A stretch of DNA of 64,000 nucleotides from Sycon ciliatum. Lineage: Eukaryota > Porifera > Calcarea > Leucosolenida > Sycettidae. The notes under the pieces are model-generated. The model searched no databases and was not told the origin of the DNA. It saw nothing but the letters and a program-made list of their open reading frames with translations. The DNA lies in assembly GCF_964019385.1 (NCBI RefSeq), contig NC_088645.1:17347680-17411679 (forward strand), read 5' to 3'. A program made the position numbers and the translations under genes. Shown piece by piece: positions 1-10,921 of the stretch. Within the stretch, counting starts at the first letter, position 1. Each line of letters begins with the position of its first letter.

Positions 1-3000
1 CAGTAGAAGAGGTGCTCACGCTGCATCCAAGAGTGAAATATTGTGCTCTTTGACCCTCCATAGTTCCTCTGAGAGAGTGTCTGGGCGATAGGTAGCTTTG
101 AGATGGCCGTAGAACGTGCTTTCCTGGACGCAACATTCAGCCATTTCTACTGTCTTCTTCAACTTGATTTATTTTGAAAAAAATGTTCTTTTCCACGGTT
201 TCTTCACTGGACGCGTTTGGGATCGAAATCTCACCTGCGCAGACTGGCTGCGCAGTTCACGCGCTGAGATCCCTAACTGCAGAGCACAGACTAATCGCAG
301 GCAATCTGCTTGCCCAGCTAATGCATGTAGTGCTGGTATTATTGACTCTAATGACAAGCAGCTTGTGTGGGCGGTCAAGTATATCTGTGTATGTATCAAG
401 GCTGCTGAGGTGGAAGACACTGGTAGGGTCCTGGGTGGGCTGGTAGCCAGTGTACAGCGTTTGGGTGTTGATAAGAGGCCAAAGCTTGCAGTCCGCAGGA
501 AAATCCCATACCTCTATCTTGCAGCTACTGTCGCAAAAAACAACTGTGGCATCCGTCAGCTGGTTGCTGCTAGTGAGTTTGACCTGTCCATAGAGTTCTT
601 GAATCATGTTGCGTATGCTGCTGGTGTTCTCACCCGACTGGTTTGTGGTATCCCGCCAGTTCCGGCAGCGCGCATGAGTTCACCACAGCCGGAAGTTCCG
701 TGTTGGCAAAGCCGGTTACAGCGAAAGGTTGACGCCCTTCGAAAGGATGTCTCTAGACTGACAAGCTACCTTGCATCTGACAACCCGCAAATGTACCAGC
801 GCTACCCTGTGGGAACTCAGCACGCTGCTGCTTCACTTCTAGGAACAACGAAATTGGAACTTCTGGCCCTTGCAGGTCGAATGCGCAAATACAAAGCTGA
901 TACGAAACGTAAGCAGGAGAATCAGTTATTTCGCTACAATGAATGTTAATTCTATCGTAACCTGTGTGCCAAGAAGGATAGTGACCCTGAGAACCGTCCA
1001 TGTATGGATCAATTTTAGCAGTTCTGGAGAGACATTTGGTCTCACCCTTACCCTGTGCGTCGTCAGGCCTGGATCCAGCATGAAGGCACGTACGCAGAGG
1101 ACATCCATGCCCAGGAATCTGCTGTCATTATTGCTGACCTTATGTTTGCTGCGACCTCCAAGATGCCACACTGGCGTGCTCCTGGTTGTGACCAGATCCT
1201 GCCATTCTGGATTTAAAAAATTACTGCTCTCCATCCAGCTCTACTTCGAAATTTCCAGCTGTTTCTGCATGGTGAGCGGGATGCCCCAGCGTGGTTTTCA
1301 CTGGGCCAGACGGTCATGATCCCAAAGAAAGGAGACCTAACCCAGCCGCAGAATTGGCGACCAATCACCTGTCTGCCAGCCATGTACAAGCTATTCACCT
1401 CCATGATTGGTGAGTTGATGTGAATCCATATCCAGACCAATGAAATTCTGGCCCATGAACAAACTGGCTGTACTCGTAACCGAGGAGGCTGCACTGACCA
1501 GCTGCTGATCAATTCTATGTCATCACCGCACCTTAGCAATGGCTTGGTTGGACTTTAGGAAAGCGTTCGACAGCCTATCACAGGAGTGGCTAGTCTAAGT
1601 CACGCGTCTGTACAAATTCCACCCCAAGATCACTTCGCTCTTGTCTGTGCTCTCATCGCATTGGCGTACCCGGCTGCGCTTGGGAGCTGACATGAGTGAG
1701 GCAATACCGATCCGGCGAGGCATTTTCCAAGGTGACTCGTTATCCCCTCTGCTCTTTTGTCTTGGATTGAATCCAACATCAGGTGAACTCAAGAGAAGTG
1801 GCTTTGGATATGCGTGCGGACTTCAGCGGACAACTACCGTATCTCACTTATGGTACATTGATGATGTGAAGCTGATGGCCGCAACCAGTAAGCAGCTTGA
1901 CTCGATGATGAACATAGTATCATGCGTTGGGAAATCAATTGGAATGGAGCTTTCTCCAGCAAAGTGTGCTAAGCTTGTGTGCCCACATGGTGCTGTTGAT
2001 CCGGATCACCCAGCAACTGTCACTGTGGATCAAGCCTCCAGCATTGCCTCCTTGGCGGACGGCTCTGTGTATGCCTACCTTGGCATAAGGGAGTGTTTTG
2101 GCATGGCAGAACTGTCTGTTAAGGTGGCCACCACCAAAGAGTTCAGGAGGCGATTGCGGCTGGTGACCCACACATCTCTCAATGCCTGGAACGTGTCTCG
2201 TGCTATTAACTCGTATGTTATCCCAGTGCTGTCGTATGGCTTGTGTATTGTGCCATGGACGAAGGATGCTATTGCAACCTTTGACAAGAATGTCCGAAGT
2301 GCGCTCCGCGCAGTGGGAGCGCACCACCCACGATCTTCCACCATCCGCTTTCACCTGCCGAGATCTGAGGGCGGCCGAGGGATTGTATCGGTTGAGCACC
2401 TGCTGGAGAGGAAATACATCCGCCTGTCTAGGTATCTCCAGGTGCACTCTGACCTGCCGCTGATTGCTGCGCTGCATGCTCATCATGAAAATCTTCCACC
2501 TACAAAGTCGATCATCTCCCGAGCGGCCACGGCAATGGAGCACTTCAACATCCTGGACAACGGAGGAGCAACGACTGACGTTGTTAAGTCTGCTATCAGA
2601 ACCACCACCCAAGCTTCTCTGCGGCAGAAGCCCCTGCATGGTCGCTATTGGCAGAGGAGTGGCGGTGTATTGGACATGCCTCTCTCATTCAACTTCTTTA
2701 AGTCTCTAACATGGCGTCCATCCACTGAGTCATCCGTTTTTGCTGCTCAGGATCAGGTGGTTAATACCAGGAACTACCAGCGATCGGTTATTGGCGACAC
2801 TTCCGTGGTGGACGTGTGCCGTTTGTGCGGAGGTCCGGGGGAGACTGTTGACCATATTTTGGCATGCTGCCCCGTGTTGGCACGGACGGCATACATTACT
2901 CGCTATAATCGTCTTGCCGCTATCGTCCACCGGGCACTCTGTCATCGCTACAAACTGGTATCTCCTGCTCCCCTGGCCACTTGCCACACTACGTCGAGGA

Positions 3001-3785
3001 TAGTGAAGGCTGTAAGTTAATGTGAGAAATGCCAATCCCTACAGATAGGATGGTTGGAGCAAATCGGCCGGATCTTGTGTGGGTCGATGGCAAGTCAGTC
3101 CAACTTATAGATGTCACTGTGCCACTGGATCATAGAGTAACACTAAAACATGCTGAAAAGAGAGCGAAGTACTTGCCCCTCGCAGTGGAAATTGGGCAGA
3201 TTTGGCAGCGAGAGGCATTGTCCGTAGTGCCCATCATAGTTGGTGCTCTCGGTGGCCTGACGAAGGAAGCGGCTACCTCAACTAAGCAGCTATGTGGAGA
3301 AGAGCGGTACCTTCACGAACTGCAGAAGGCTGCTATCCTTGGCTCGATGGCCATTTTAAGATCTGTTTTGGGTGCAGCATAGGGCTCTTCGCTGTCCCTG
3401 GTGGGCTTCTTATGCTCTGTATGTTATTGTATTCGTTTTAGTTTGTAAATGAAACACTGTGGTATTTCTGTGGTTATTCGTATTTGATCTTTCTGTGGGA
3501 ACGCATTGGAGGTTGTGCCCAGTGATGAGCTTTGCCGGCCTGAATTTTTCGCCAACATCTGATGCTCCCCTTTTTGCAATACCTGTTGTTATGATACCTC
3601 TGGGCTTTAATGCCTGTGATGGTACATGCGCCTTTCTCCCTTCCTCTCTCTCTACCCTACTTTTTTTCCATAATTCCGTGCTGCTTACCTTTGGCTATGA
3701 TAAGTCCGGTAAGTTAGTGGAATACCTCCAATTTTTATTTTTATTTTCAATTTTGAGTGGAATAAAGGATCATAGTAATAATAAT
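1..3785 (+). mobile_element. Decayed R4/Dong-like (RLE-type) non-LTR retrotransposon, copy 1
   Basis: This is a non-LTR retrotransposon whose single ORF can still be followed by similarity to the intact relative at 23089-27063. The order is a conserved N-terminal region, reverse transcriptase, a CCHC knuckle and a restriction-like endonuclease. The 3' untranslated region runs from 3383 and ends with AATAAAG followed by a short (TAA)n tail at about 3775-3785. The left end lies at or beyond the window edge. The copy differs from 23089-27063 throughout, so it is a separate family rather than a recent duplicate. In-frame stops and frameshifts make it inactive. Confidence 0.85.
116..3382 (+). pseudogene. 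Broken RT-endonuclease ORF of R4/Dong-like element
   Basis: Three open blocks align in order with the intact ORF downstream. 116-949 carries the region ending in RKDVSRLTSYL and KRKQENQLFR. 1641-3020 carries RRGIFQGDSLSPLLF, a YIDD catalytic box near 1856 and the CCHC motif CRLCG...HILACC near 2818. 3029-3382 carries the endonuclease stretch NRPDLVW...LIDVTVPLDHRV. Between 949 and 1640 the reading continues in the same frame but is cut by stops at 947, near 1007, near 1215 and near 1422. A small deletion lies near 1520 and a frameshift near 3020. The protein would have copied its own RNA at a nicked target site. Confidence 0.85.
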
Positions 3786-3786
3786 T

Positions 3787-4112
3787 AACAACCACACAAG
3801 CCGACCTGTTTGGGAGCTATTACGCGTTGTATTATCAGGGCATAGGCAACAATTGCCGCATGCAGTATGCAATACTATGGACCAATGCCGTAGTATCGCA
3901 GGCAACAATTGCCGCATGCAGTATGCAATACTATGGACCAATGCCGTAGTATCGCAAGCACCAATGTGCGTTAGACTGGCCAATGCCAGGGCTAATGGGG
4001 GCAACAATTGCCCGGCGTGTCAATACACGCATACGGTAGGGATGCACTTGTGAGCACATGTAGGCGCACTTGGCTCAATGCCGGCCTGACCCACGATCCT
4101 TACCGTTCTCCC
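3787..4112. repeat. Split direct repeat A, outer copy
   Basis: This 326-bp repeat matches 4417-4742 with few differences. It contains a near-duplicate internal unit around 3848-3958 (a short block with GCATGCAGTATGCAATAC repeated twice). Confidence 0.85.
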
Positions 4113-4168
4113 TTCCGGGATGGCTTAGAATAGAAGGATGGTTAGAGATGATGGGGTGGGTGGTGGTG

Positions 4169-4415
4169 CTCAAAAACTGGCCAAGGTTGTCAAGCGATCT
4201 GACTGTTGGCGCAGCAAGGATGAAGAAGAAACAGCATCGAGAGCCGGAGTAATGCGCATGCTCCGCGTGGTCCGGTCCGGGGCGCGGGAGTTCGGAGTGC
4301 GTGTTCTGCACGGGCACGTGATGCGCTATGGCAAGTACGTGCAAATTATGTTAGGAATGTAATTGTTGGTGGGTTGCTAACTTCACTTACCGTGCCATGC
4401 ACGGAAACTTATATT
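4169..4415. repeat. Split direct repeat B, inner copy
   Basis: This repeat of about 247 bp matches 7508-7755. It is directly followed by repeat A at 4417, giving the adjacent B-A junction typical of split direct repeats. Confidence 0.85.
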
Positions 4416-4416
4416 T

Positions 4417-4742
4417 AACAACTACACAAGCCGACCTGTTTGGGAGCTATTACGCGTTGTATTATCAGGGCATAGGCAACAATTGCCGCATGAAGTATGC
4501 AATACTATGGACCAATGCCGTAGTATCGCAGGCAACAGTTGCCGCATGCAGTATGCAATACTATGGACCAATGCCGTAGTATCGCAAGCACCAATGTGCG
4601 TTAGACTGGCCAATGCCAGGGCTCATGGGGGCAACAATTGCCCGGCGTGTCAATACACGCATACGGTAGGGATGCACTTGTGAGCACATGTAGGCGCACT
4701 TGGCTCAATGCCGGCCTGACCCACGATCCCTACCGTTCTCCC
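4417..4742. repeat. Split direct repeat A, inner copy
   Basis: Second copy of the 326-bp repeat seen at 3787-4112. It lies immediately 3' (minus-strand sense) of the recombinase gene. Confidence 0.85.
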
Positions 4743-4931
4743 AAAATACATGACCCAAACAGGAATTGGCTACAGTGGAGTCTCCAAACCTTGAGCAAAC
4801 AGGAATTATCGGCATTACTATAGTTATAGTAGCGTTACTATAGTTATAGTATAATAGGTATATCATATGTACACTACAGCTGTTGCTAGGGCCGTCCAAT
4901 GCGGCTACCCAATTAGCATAACGGGCAGAGA

Positions 4932-5555
4932 CTAGAACAATGCCGCTGGCAATGCTCTGTCTGCGACAGGGGTGCGGACATAGCGGAGGTAGGCAGAGCT
5001 TTGCCACCTGCCGGCGGTCTTCAGCACGTACTCAGGCACGCCAGCTTTGCCTGCCAGCGTTGCAGCGCCTCGTCTGAGGCTGTGGCTGCGCACGTCTTTG
5101 TTAGGCAAGGCTGTTTGTAGTAGCCTGTTGATGTTATGCGGCTTCAGGGGCGTGCCGTCATCATAGCGATAGAGCAGGCCAGGTGCCGAGCCACGGGCTG
5201 CTAGGTAGCTGGTGGCTGCCGTGTGCGGGCATGTCGGCGAGCCTGTCCTCCTGACGCTAATGTCCTGGCCGCTGCCGTATTGGCTCGTCTTTGTCACACG
5301 CAGGTGCAGCTCCACGCGGTCTGGGTACATGGTCGCATCGCTGTACTCAAGGCCGGCGCCCCGTGCCGTGAAGGTGTACTCGTTGACTCTGAGCAGCCCG
5401 TGGGAGGCCAGAGTCACGGCGCTCCAGAGCATGGCGCGGTTGTGCGGGCTAGGCACGGTGGACTGCAGGTAGTGCTGTACGCCAGCCAGATCGTCCAAAG
5501 TTGCGGCCCGCGTCGTCAACTGCTGAAGGGTGGACTGCGCTGGTTGTGTCGGCAC
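4932..5555 (-). CDS. Tyrosine recombinase (retrotransposon YR type)
   Basis: An uninterrupted 207-codon ORF that would integrate a circular cDNA by site-specific recombination. The catalytic set is visible. The first arginine is in SHGLLRVNEYTF (about residue 55), a lysine is in VTKTSQYG, the H-x-x-R box is in RSHSLRRGAATLAG (about 158-171), and GRW followed by the nucleophile tyrosine is in AYLRYVR. This pattern fits the DIRS/Ngaro/PAT recombinase group. The protein is short and lacks a separate core-binding domain upstream, so it may be a C-terminal piece whose N-terminus was lost in the deletion. Its 5' part recurs in the tandem repeats at 5590-6640. Confidence 0.8.
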   Translation of the reverse strand: MPTQPAQSTLQQLTTRAATLDDLAGVQHYLQSTVPSPHNRAMLWSAVTLASHGLLRVNEYTFTARGAGLEYSDATMYPDRVELHLRVTKTSQYGSGQDISVRRTGSPTCPHTAATSYLAARGSAPGLLYRYDDGTPLKPHNINRLLQTALPNKDVRSHSLRRGAATLAGKAGVPEYVLKTAGRWQSSAYLRYVRTPVADRALPAALF

Positions 5556-5589
5556 TGCGTCGGCAGTTGGGATGCGAGTCCAGAAGCGT

Positions 5590-6640
5590 CGACAACCTGA
5601 CCCAAACAGGATTTATCTACATTACTATTACACTACAATTGATGTGAGTGCCGTCCAATGCGGCTGCCCATTAGCATAGTGGGCAATGCGCTCAACGTAC
5701 CGGATATGGAACAATGCTGCTGGCACTGATCAGTCACTGGGTATGGCTTGCCCTAGTGCGGGGTGACAAGCGTTCGGAGCGCTGCAGCGAAGCGTATGTT
5801 GTGCTGGAGCTGCCCGCCAGGCCCTGGCGGATGAGGTCCATGGTTGCGTCATCAACTGCTGAAGGGTGGACTGCGCTGGTTGTGCCGGCACCGCTTCGGC
5901 AGTTGGGCTGCAAGTCCAGACGCGCTGACAACCGGACCCAGACAGGATTTATCTGCATTACTATTACACTGCAATTTATGTGAGTGCCGTCCAATGCGGC
6001 TGCCCATTAGCATAGTGGGCGATGTGCTCGAAGTACAGGATCTGGAACAATGCTGCCGGCACTGATCAGTCCCTGAGGTTGGCTTGCCCTGGCGCAGGGC
6101 GACAAGCGTTCGGAGTGCTGCGGCGAAGCGCATGCCATGCTGGAGCTGTCCGCCAGGCCCTAGCGGATGAGGTCCATGGTTGCGTCGTCAACTGCTGGAG
6201 GGTGGACTGCGCTGGTTGTGTCGGCACCACTTCGGCAGTTGGGATGCGAGTCCGGCAGCGCTGACAACCTGACCCAAACAGGATTTATCTGCATTACTAT
6301 TACACTGCATTTGATGTGAGTGCCGTCCAATGCGGCTAGCCATTAGCACAGTGGGCAATGCACTCAAAGTACAGGATCTGGAACAATGCTGCCGGCACTG
6401 ATCAGTCCCTGAGTGTGGCTTGCCCTGGCGCAGGGCGACAAGTGTTCGGAGCGCGGCAGCGAAGCGCATGTTATGCTGGAACTGGCTGCCAGGCCCTGGC
6501 GGATGAGGTCCATGGTTGCGTCGTCAACTGCTGGAGGGTGGACTGTGCAGGGTGTGTCAGCACTGCGTCGGTAGATGTGCTGAGAGTCCGGAAGCGCTGT
6601 ACTCGAAGACGAGTAAGAGACTTGGCAGGATCATTGCAGA
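5590..6640. repeat. Tandem partial duplications of recombinase 5' region
   Basis: A block beginning GACCCAAACAGGATTTATCT recurs at about 5594, 5935 and 6269, with spacings of about 341 and 334 bp. Each copy carries the same piece of the recombinase 5' coding region plus flanking sequence. The short minus-strand ORFs at 5852-6133 and 6188-6469 are diverged copies of it. A related block also sits at 4750-4800. No complete gene is present in the array. Confidence 0.8.
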
Positions 6641-6841
6641 GTCGCCGTTGGGCTGAGAGTCCACATCAGCCGGTCTGTTGAACGGAAGGGGGAGGATCTA
6701 AGGCCAAATGGTGGTGCCTTATCTACATGGTACGAACCTTCCCAAAAATGCCAAGCCGGGGCCAGACATGAGGGAAAACAGGCCAAAGCCGCCAGGCATA
6801 CTTCGTGTCAGCTTTAGAGAGGAGAGCTCAGCATCAGGGAC

Positions 6842-7165
6842 CTAAATTTCCGAGCCATCTACAAGATTATGGGCTGGTGCGAAAACAGCTCCGGGGGCCC
6901 TGGAGGGGTGTGCTGCTGCGTCAGTCGCACAATACGTGCTCCAAGCGTCGCGAACCTCCTCCCGACTAAAGTCTCCCAGGCCAGGGATGGGGCTGCAGTT
7001 GCCTCGGCTAGGTTCTGCTCCGCTGCCGGAGTGGCCAAGTCCTCGCGTACAGTAGTCTGGAGCCAACTTCAACTCGAGCAGGCGAGTCCGCGGAGTAGGT
7101 TTTGTTCCTGTCGGGTCTAAATAATTGCGGGATGCCAGTGCGTTTCGCAGCTCAGCAGAGCGCAT
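6842..7165 (-). pseudogene. SAP-like N-terminal fragment of the element's first ORF
   Basis: A 107-codon ORF starts with RSAELRNALASRN followed by LDPTGTKP and RTRLLELKL. This resembles a SAP helix-extension-helix motif, as found in gag-like first ORFs of some tyrosine-recombinase elements. The SAP call rests on pattern only. The ORF sits at the 5' side of the element (minus strand), just inside the repeats, where a gag gene is expected. It stops after about 100 residues and the rest of the gene is missing. Confidence 0.45.
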
Positions 7166-7500
7166 TTTGGCTGGACATCGCTCACTGACAGAGACATGGT
7201 TGATCGGATATTGATCAGAAACTGGCCGCGATTGTCAAACAATTTGACCGTCAAGGCAGCAAAGCAGAGCGTTATGGCTGGACGTCGCTCACTGACAGAG
7301 ACATGGTTGATCGGATATTGATCAGAAACTGGCCGCGATTGTCAAACAATTTGACCGTCACTGCGTCAGCGCAGCAAAGCAAACGGAGCGTTTTGGCTGG
7401 ACATCGCTCACTGACAGAGACCTGGTTGATCGGATATTGATCAGAAACTGGCCGCGATAGTCAAACAATTTGACCGTCAGCACAGCAAAGCGAAGAGCAA
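7166..7500. repeat. Three tandem copies of a 105-120 bp unit
   Basis: A unit containing GGCTGGACATCGCTCACTGA and CAAACAATTTGACCGTCA occurs at about 7169, 7276 and 7395. It lies between repeat B and the first-ORF remnant, in the element's leader. Confidence 0.85.
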
Positions 7501-7507
7501 GCTCAGA

Positions 7508-7755
7508 CTCAAAAACTGGCCAAGGTTGTCAAGCGATCTGACTGTTGGCGCAGCAAGGATGAAGAAGAAACAGCATCGAGAGCCGGAGTAATGCGCATGC
7601 TCCGCGTGGTCCCGTGCCGGGGCGCGGGAGTTCGGAGTGCGTGTTCTGCACGGGCACGTGATGCGCTATGGCAAGTACGTGCAAATTATGTTAGGAATGT
7701 AATTGTTGGTGGGTTGCTAACTTCACTTACCGTGCCATGCACGGAAACTTATATT
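7508..7755. repeat. Split direct repeat B, outer copy
   Basis: Matches 4169-4415. It forms the 5' terminus of the minus-strand element. Confidence 0.85.
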
Positions 7756-7765
7756 AATTATAATA

Positions 7766-8522
7766 ATTTGAAACTCGGGTATTGAGCCAATAATAAAAGT
7801 AGAAAGGAAAAGGACATATGGAAACGAGTTAAGACTAACTCTCCACCACTGTAACTATATACTATATACAGTCAGAAAGTGCAACAACTAGGCACAAAAC
7901 TGACAGAGTACTGAGACATTTGACGTCCTGACACCTAGCTTCAACACATCTCCGTAGCGCTAACCGACAGCCTTCCAACTTGGAAGGTTCAAGGTTATGG
8001 AAAGACCAAAGAGGGGAAGGCAAGCGCAACGAAAACGAGCACAAGCTACAGTCCCAACGGAACAAAGAATGTCGATTGTCACTGGACGATGACGAGACCA
8101 GTAGGCGATTTGACGAAGCGGTCTAACTACAATTGGTGTGCTGCTTTGCTGCTTCGAATTGTAGTTAGACCGCTTTGTCAAATCGCCTACTGGTCTCGTC
8201 ATCGTCCAGTGACAATCGACATTCTTTGTTCCGTTGGGACTGTAGCTTGTGCTCGTTTTCGTTGCGCTTGCCTTCCCCTCTTTGGTCTTTCCATAACCTT
8301 GAACCTTCCAAGTTGGAAGGCTGTCGGTTAGCGCTACGGAGATGTGTTGAAGCTAGGTGTCAGGACGTCGAATGTCTCAGTACACTGTCAGTTTTGTGCC
8401 TAGTTCTTGCACTTTCTGACTGTATATAGTATCTAGTTACAGTGGTGGAGAGTTACTCTTAACTCCTTTCCATATGTCCTTTTCCTTTCTACTTTTATTA
8501 TTGGCTCAATACCCGAGTTTCA

Positions 8523-8525
<3 letters not shown>
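7766..8525. mobile_element. Fold-back palindrome of retrozyme-like family C
   Basis: Two 369-bp inverted arms (7766-8134 and 8157-8525) flank a 22-bp spacer. The arm sequence matches the body of the hammerhead-bearing unit at 9044-9636. Both outer ends are the same family end (sequence ending GAGTTTCAAA) and abut (TAA)n. The short ORFs inside are frame accidents. No hammerhead motif is in these arms, because the arms do not reach the unit junction where it lies. Confidence 0.8.

Positions 8526-8559
<34 letters not shown>
8524..8559. repeat. (TAA)n microsatellite
   Basis: Uninterrupted TAA/AAT repeats between the fold-back element and the SINE units. Confidence 0.95.
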
Positions 8560-9014
8560 TTGACTGGTTTGAGGGAAAGAGACAAACGGGAAAAGTCTGA
8601 AGAAAAAATTGACTGTCACCACCAGGACTCGAACCAGGGACCCTCGCTTGTAGCCAGCGATGCTCTAACCACTGAGCTATGGTGTAGTCGTCATCCCAGC
8701 AGAGGCCGTTCAACATTTTCTTCAGACTTCGTAACTCACACTTCCTGTGAATCCACACAGGCGGGTGGGACGCAGCCCTCACTGTAACCCACACACTTCA
8801 CGTACAAACTAGCACGCGGGGAGCCCCAAGTCATAAAATATTGACTGGTTTGAGGGAAAGAGACAAACGGGAAAAGTCTGAAGAAAAAATTGACTGTCAC
8901 CACCAGGACTCGAACCAGGGACCCTCGCTTGTAGCCAGCGATGCTCTAACCACTGAGCTATGGTGTAGTCGTCATCCCAGCAGAGGCCGTTCAACATTTT
9001 CTTCAGACTTCAAT
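8560..9014 (-). mobile_element. Tandem tRNA-like SINE units (one full of about 280 bp, one partial)
   Basis: Unit starts recur at 8560 and 8840 with a 280-bp period. Each has RNA polymerase III-like boxes on the minus strand. Box B (GGTTCGAGTCC) lies at 8625-8635 and 8906-8916; box A (GCTCAGTGGTTAGAGC) lies at 8662-8679 and 8943-8960. The tRNA-like part is enclosed by inverted AAGTCTGAAGAAAA / TTTTCTTCAGACTT segments. It is not a functional tRNA, since the anticodon loop lacks the invariant T33. (TAA)n follows at the 3' side. Confidence 0.75.
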
Positions 9015-9585
9015 AAATAATCAAATAATAAAATAATAATAATAATTTGAAACTCGGATGTTGAGCCATAAATAAATGTGGAAGAGAAAAGGACATATGG
9101 ATACGAGTTGAGAGTAACTCTCCATCACTGTAACATGATACTATATACAGTCAGAAAGTGCAAGAACTAGGCACAAAACTGACAGAGTACTGAAACATTC
9201 GACGTCCTGACACCTAGCTTCAACACATCTCCGTAGCGCTAACCGACAGCCTTCCAACTTGGAAGGTTCAAGGTTATGGAAAAGACCAAAGAGGGGAAGG
9301 CAAGCGCAACGAAAACGAGCAAAAGCTACAGTCCCAACGGAACAAAGAATGTCGATTGTTACTGGACGATGACGAGACCAGTACGATATTTGACACAGCG
9401 GTCTAACTACAATTCGAAGCAGCAAAGCAGCACACCACCCAACTTGGGTGGGTCATAAATATCAAAGATAAGTAAAGAAAGGGAAGCTTTGCGAAAACGA
9501 ATTGTACAAGCCGAAAGCCAAACTCCTACAGTACTCCTCATGCATGACATTGTGATGGACTAGTTGACTACAAAACAAGTTGTTT

Positions 9586-9634
9586 CACACGACGTACGTT
9601 TCGCCGTATGGTTCGTGACGGCTCATCAGGTGTG
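9586..9634 (-). ncRNA. Hammerhead ribozyme, family C
   Basis: Read on the minus strand: stem I CACAC / GTGTG, core CTGATGA, stem II GCCGT / ACGGC closing a 10-nt loop, core GAA, self-complementary stem III ACGTACGT, then cleavage triplet GTC before the second stem I strand. Predicted cleavage is between 9591 and 9590. All invariant core positions are intact. It lies at the junction of two units, as expected for processing of tandem transcripts. Confidence 0.88.
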
Positions 9635-9852
9635 CAATTTGAAACTCGGATGTTGAGCCATAAATAAATGTGGAAGAGAAAAGGACATATGGATACGAGT
9701 TGAGAGTAACTCTCCATCACTGTAACATGATACTATATACAGTCAGAAAGTGCAATAACTAGGCACAAAACTGACAGAGTACTGAAACATTCGACGTCCT
9801 GACACCTAGCTTCAACACATCTCCGTAGCGCTAACCGACAGCCTTCCAACTT

Positions 9853-10921
9853 TAGGGTTCACGGCTTGCCACTAAAAGCACCCGTCACGTGCGCCTCCAT
9901 TTTGGATTATGGACGCGCGCTACAGCCGGAGTACAGGCCGCGACAGCGCCTATCGAAGTAAAAATATCGACTCGAAGTCTAGCCGGATATATATATAGCC
10001 GGAGAGCGTTGAATTTTTCCTTGGCTTCAGTTCAGTGGCTTCACAGTTCACTTCACTCGGGCCATGCATTTTTCTGACTGACCTGGACTTGATGATGGCG
10101 GCGGTGGCGGTCTTGGCGAAAGATCCAGTTCCATCTGAGACACTCTGTCGTCTTTTCTTATCTGCTGAGGTTCTGGCAAAGCGCAGCTGCATCGAACCTG
10201 ACTAGATGTAGCTGCACGCATCCTTTGTTTGCCCTGCAAATCTCGATCTGTTGCTCTTCTTGCTGTTTGGCCGCTGATGCCATTGAAGAAAATATTCTTC
10301 CTGTAAAGAGGCCGAAACTGAGCTAGGGCACGTCAAGATATGTAGGGTATACAAAGAAAAAGAAATGTCATGGTCGTTTCAGCAGCTCACGACAGCCAAC
10401 ACGCTCCATCGTCGGGATTGGAAGTATCCAGCACGGCTGTTCCGAGCGCTGCTGCTCTTGTTATTCTTCTTCTTCAGAAATTCTCCACACCTTGTCGGCC
10501 AAAGTACGCGCGCGCGTGCACGGAAAATAGATGCGCTGAGCCGTTTCTTGTTCGATTTTGACAAATAATGGCTTGTTGTTTTGCTCTCGACCTTGGCTAT
10601 CCTTCTACCGTTCAGTATTTTACGGAAACGCAACGGCTCCCCCTGTTTTTTTACCCGAACTTTGGCCAAAGTTACTGGAAAACCCGGAACTCGTTTGAAA
10701 AAATACGAACGGTGGAAGTCTTGGAACGTCTTTCGTGCGTGTGGATTCAAAAATTCAGGCAGTTTGAGCCAACCGTAATGAATCCCGTAGAGTTGAAAGT
10801 GAGTGATATTGATGGGAAAATGCGATTTGAGCACTGACCGATTGTGTGGGACAGTATATGCACGCTCCTGTCACGTGCATGATGTGGCTGGCGACGCTAG
10901 CATGCCAATCCGTGAACCCTA
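9853..10921. mobile_element. DNA transposon with TAGGGTTCACGG terminal repeats
   Basis: A 1069-bp element has perfect 12-bp terminal inverted repeats TAGGGTTCACGG / CCGTGAACCCTA. It is flanked by the 5-bp duplication AACTT (9848-9852 and 10922-10926). Removing it rejoins the interrupted family C unit. A 151-codon minus-strand ORF (10379-10834) has no recognisable domain. No transposase is visible, so it is probably non-autonomous. Superfamily not assigned. Confidence 0.75.

Larger units (their letters stand above)
3787..7755 (-). mobile_element. Tyrosine-recombinase retroelement with split direct repeats, deletion derivative
   Basis: Two pairs of direct repeats interleave. A is 3787-4112 and 4417-4742 (326 bp each); B is 4169-4415 and 7508-7755 (about 248 bp). 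Read on the minus strand the order is B, internal region, A, B, A. This is the split-direct-repeat layout of PAT/Ngaro-type tyrosine-recombinase retrotransposons. The internal region keeps a recombinase ORF next to the double repeats, as expected for the last gene of such elements, and a SAP-like first-ORF remnant at the other end. No reverse transcriptase or RNase H is present, so the copy could only move with outside help. (TAA)n-like sequence borders both ends. Confidence 0.75.

Noticed and set aside
8560-9014. tRNA genes on the minus strand
   Set aside because: Box A and B are good, but the anticodon loop lacks T33, the acceptor stem does not pair, and the units are repeated in tandem with SINE sequence.
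7862-9458. Repeated ORFs of 60-94 codons (for example 8175-8429 and 9141-9425)
   Set aside because: They are shadows of the family C repeat present on both strands of a palindrome. Copies carry frame differences and there is no domain.
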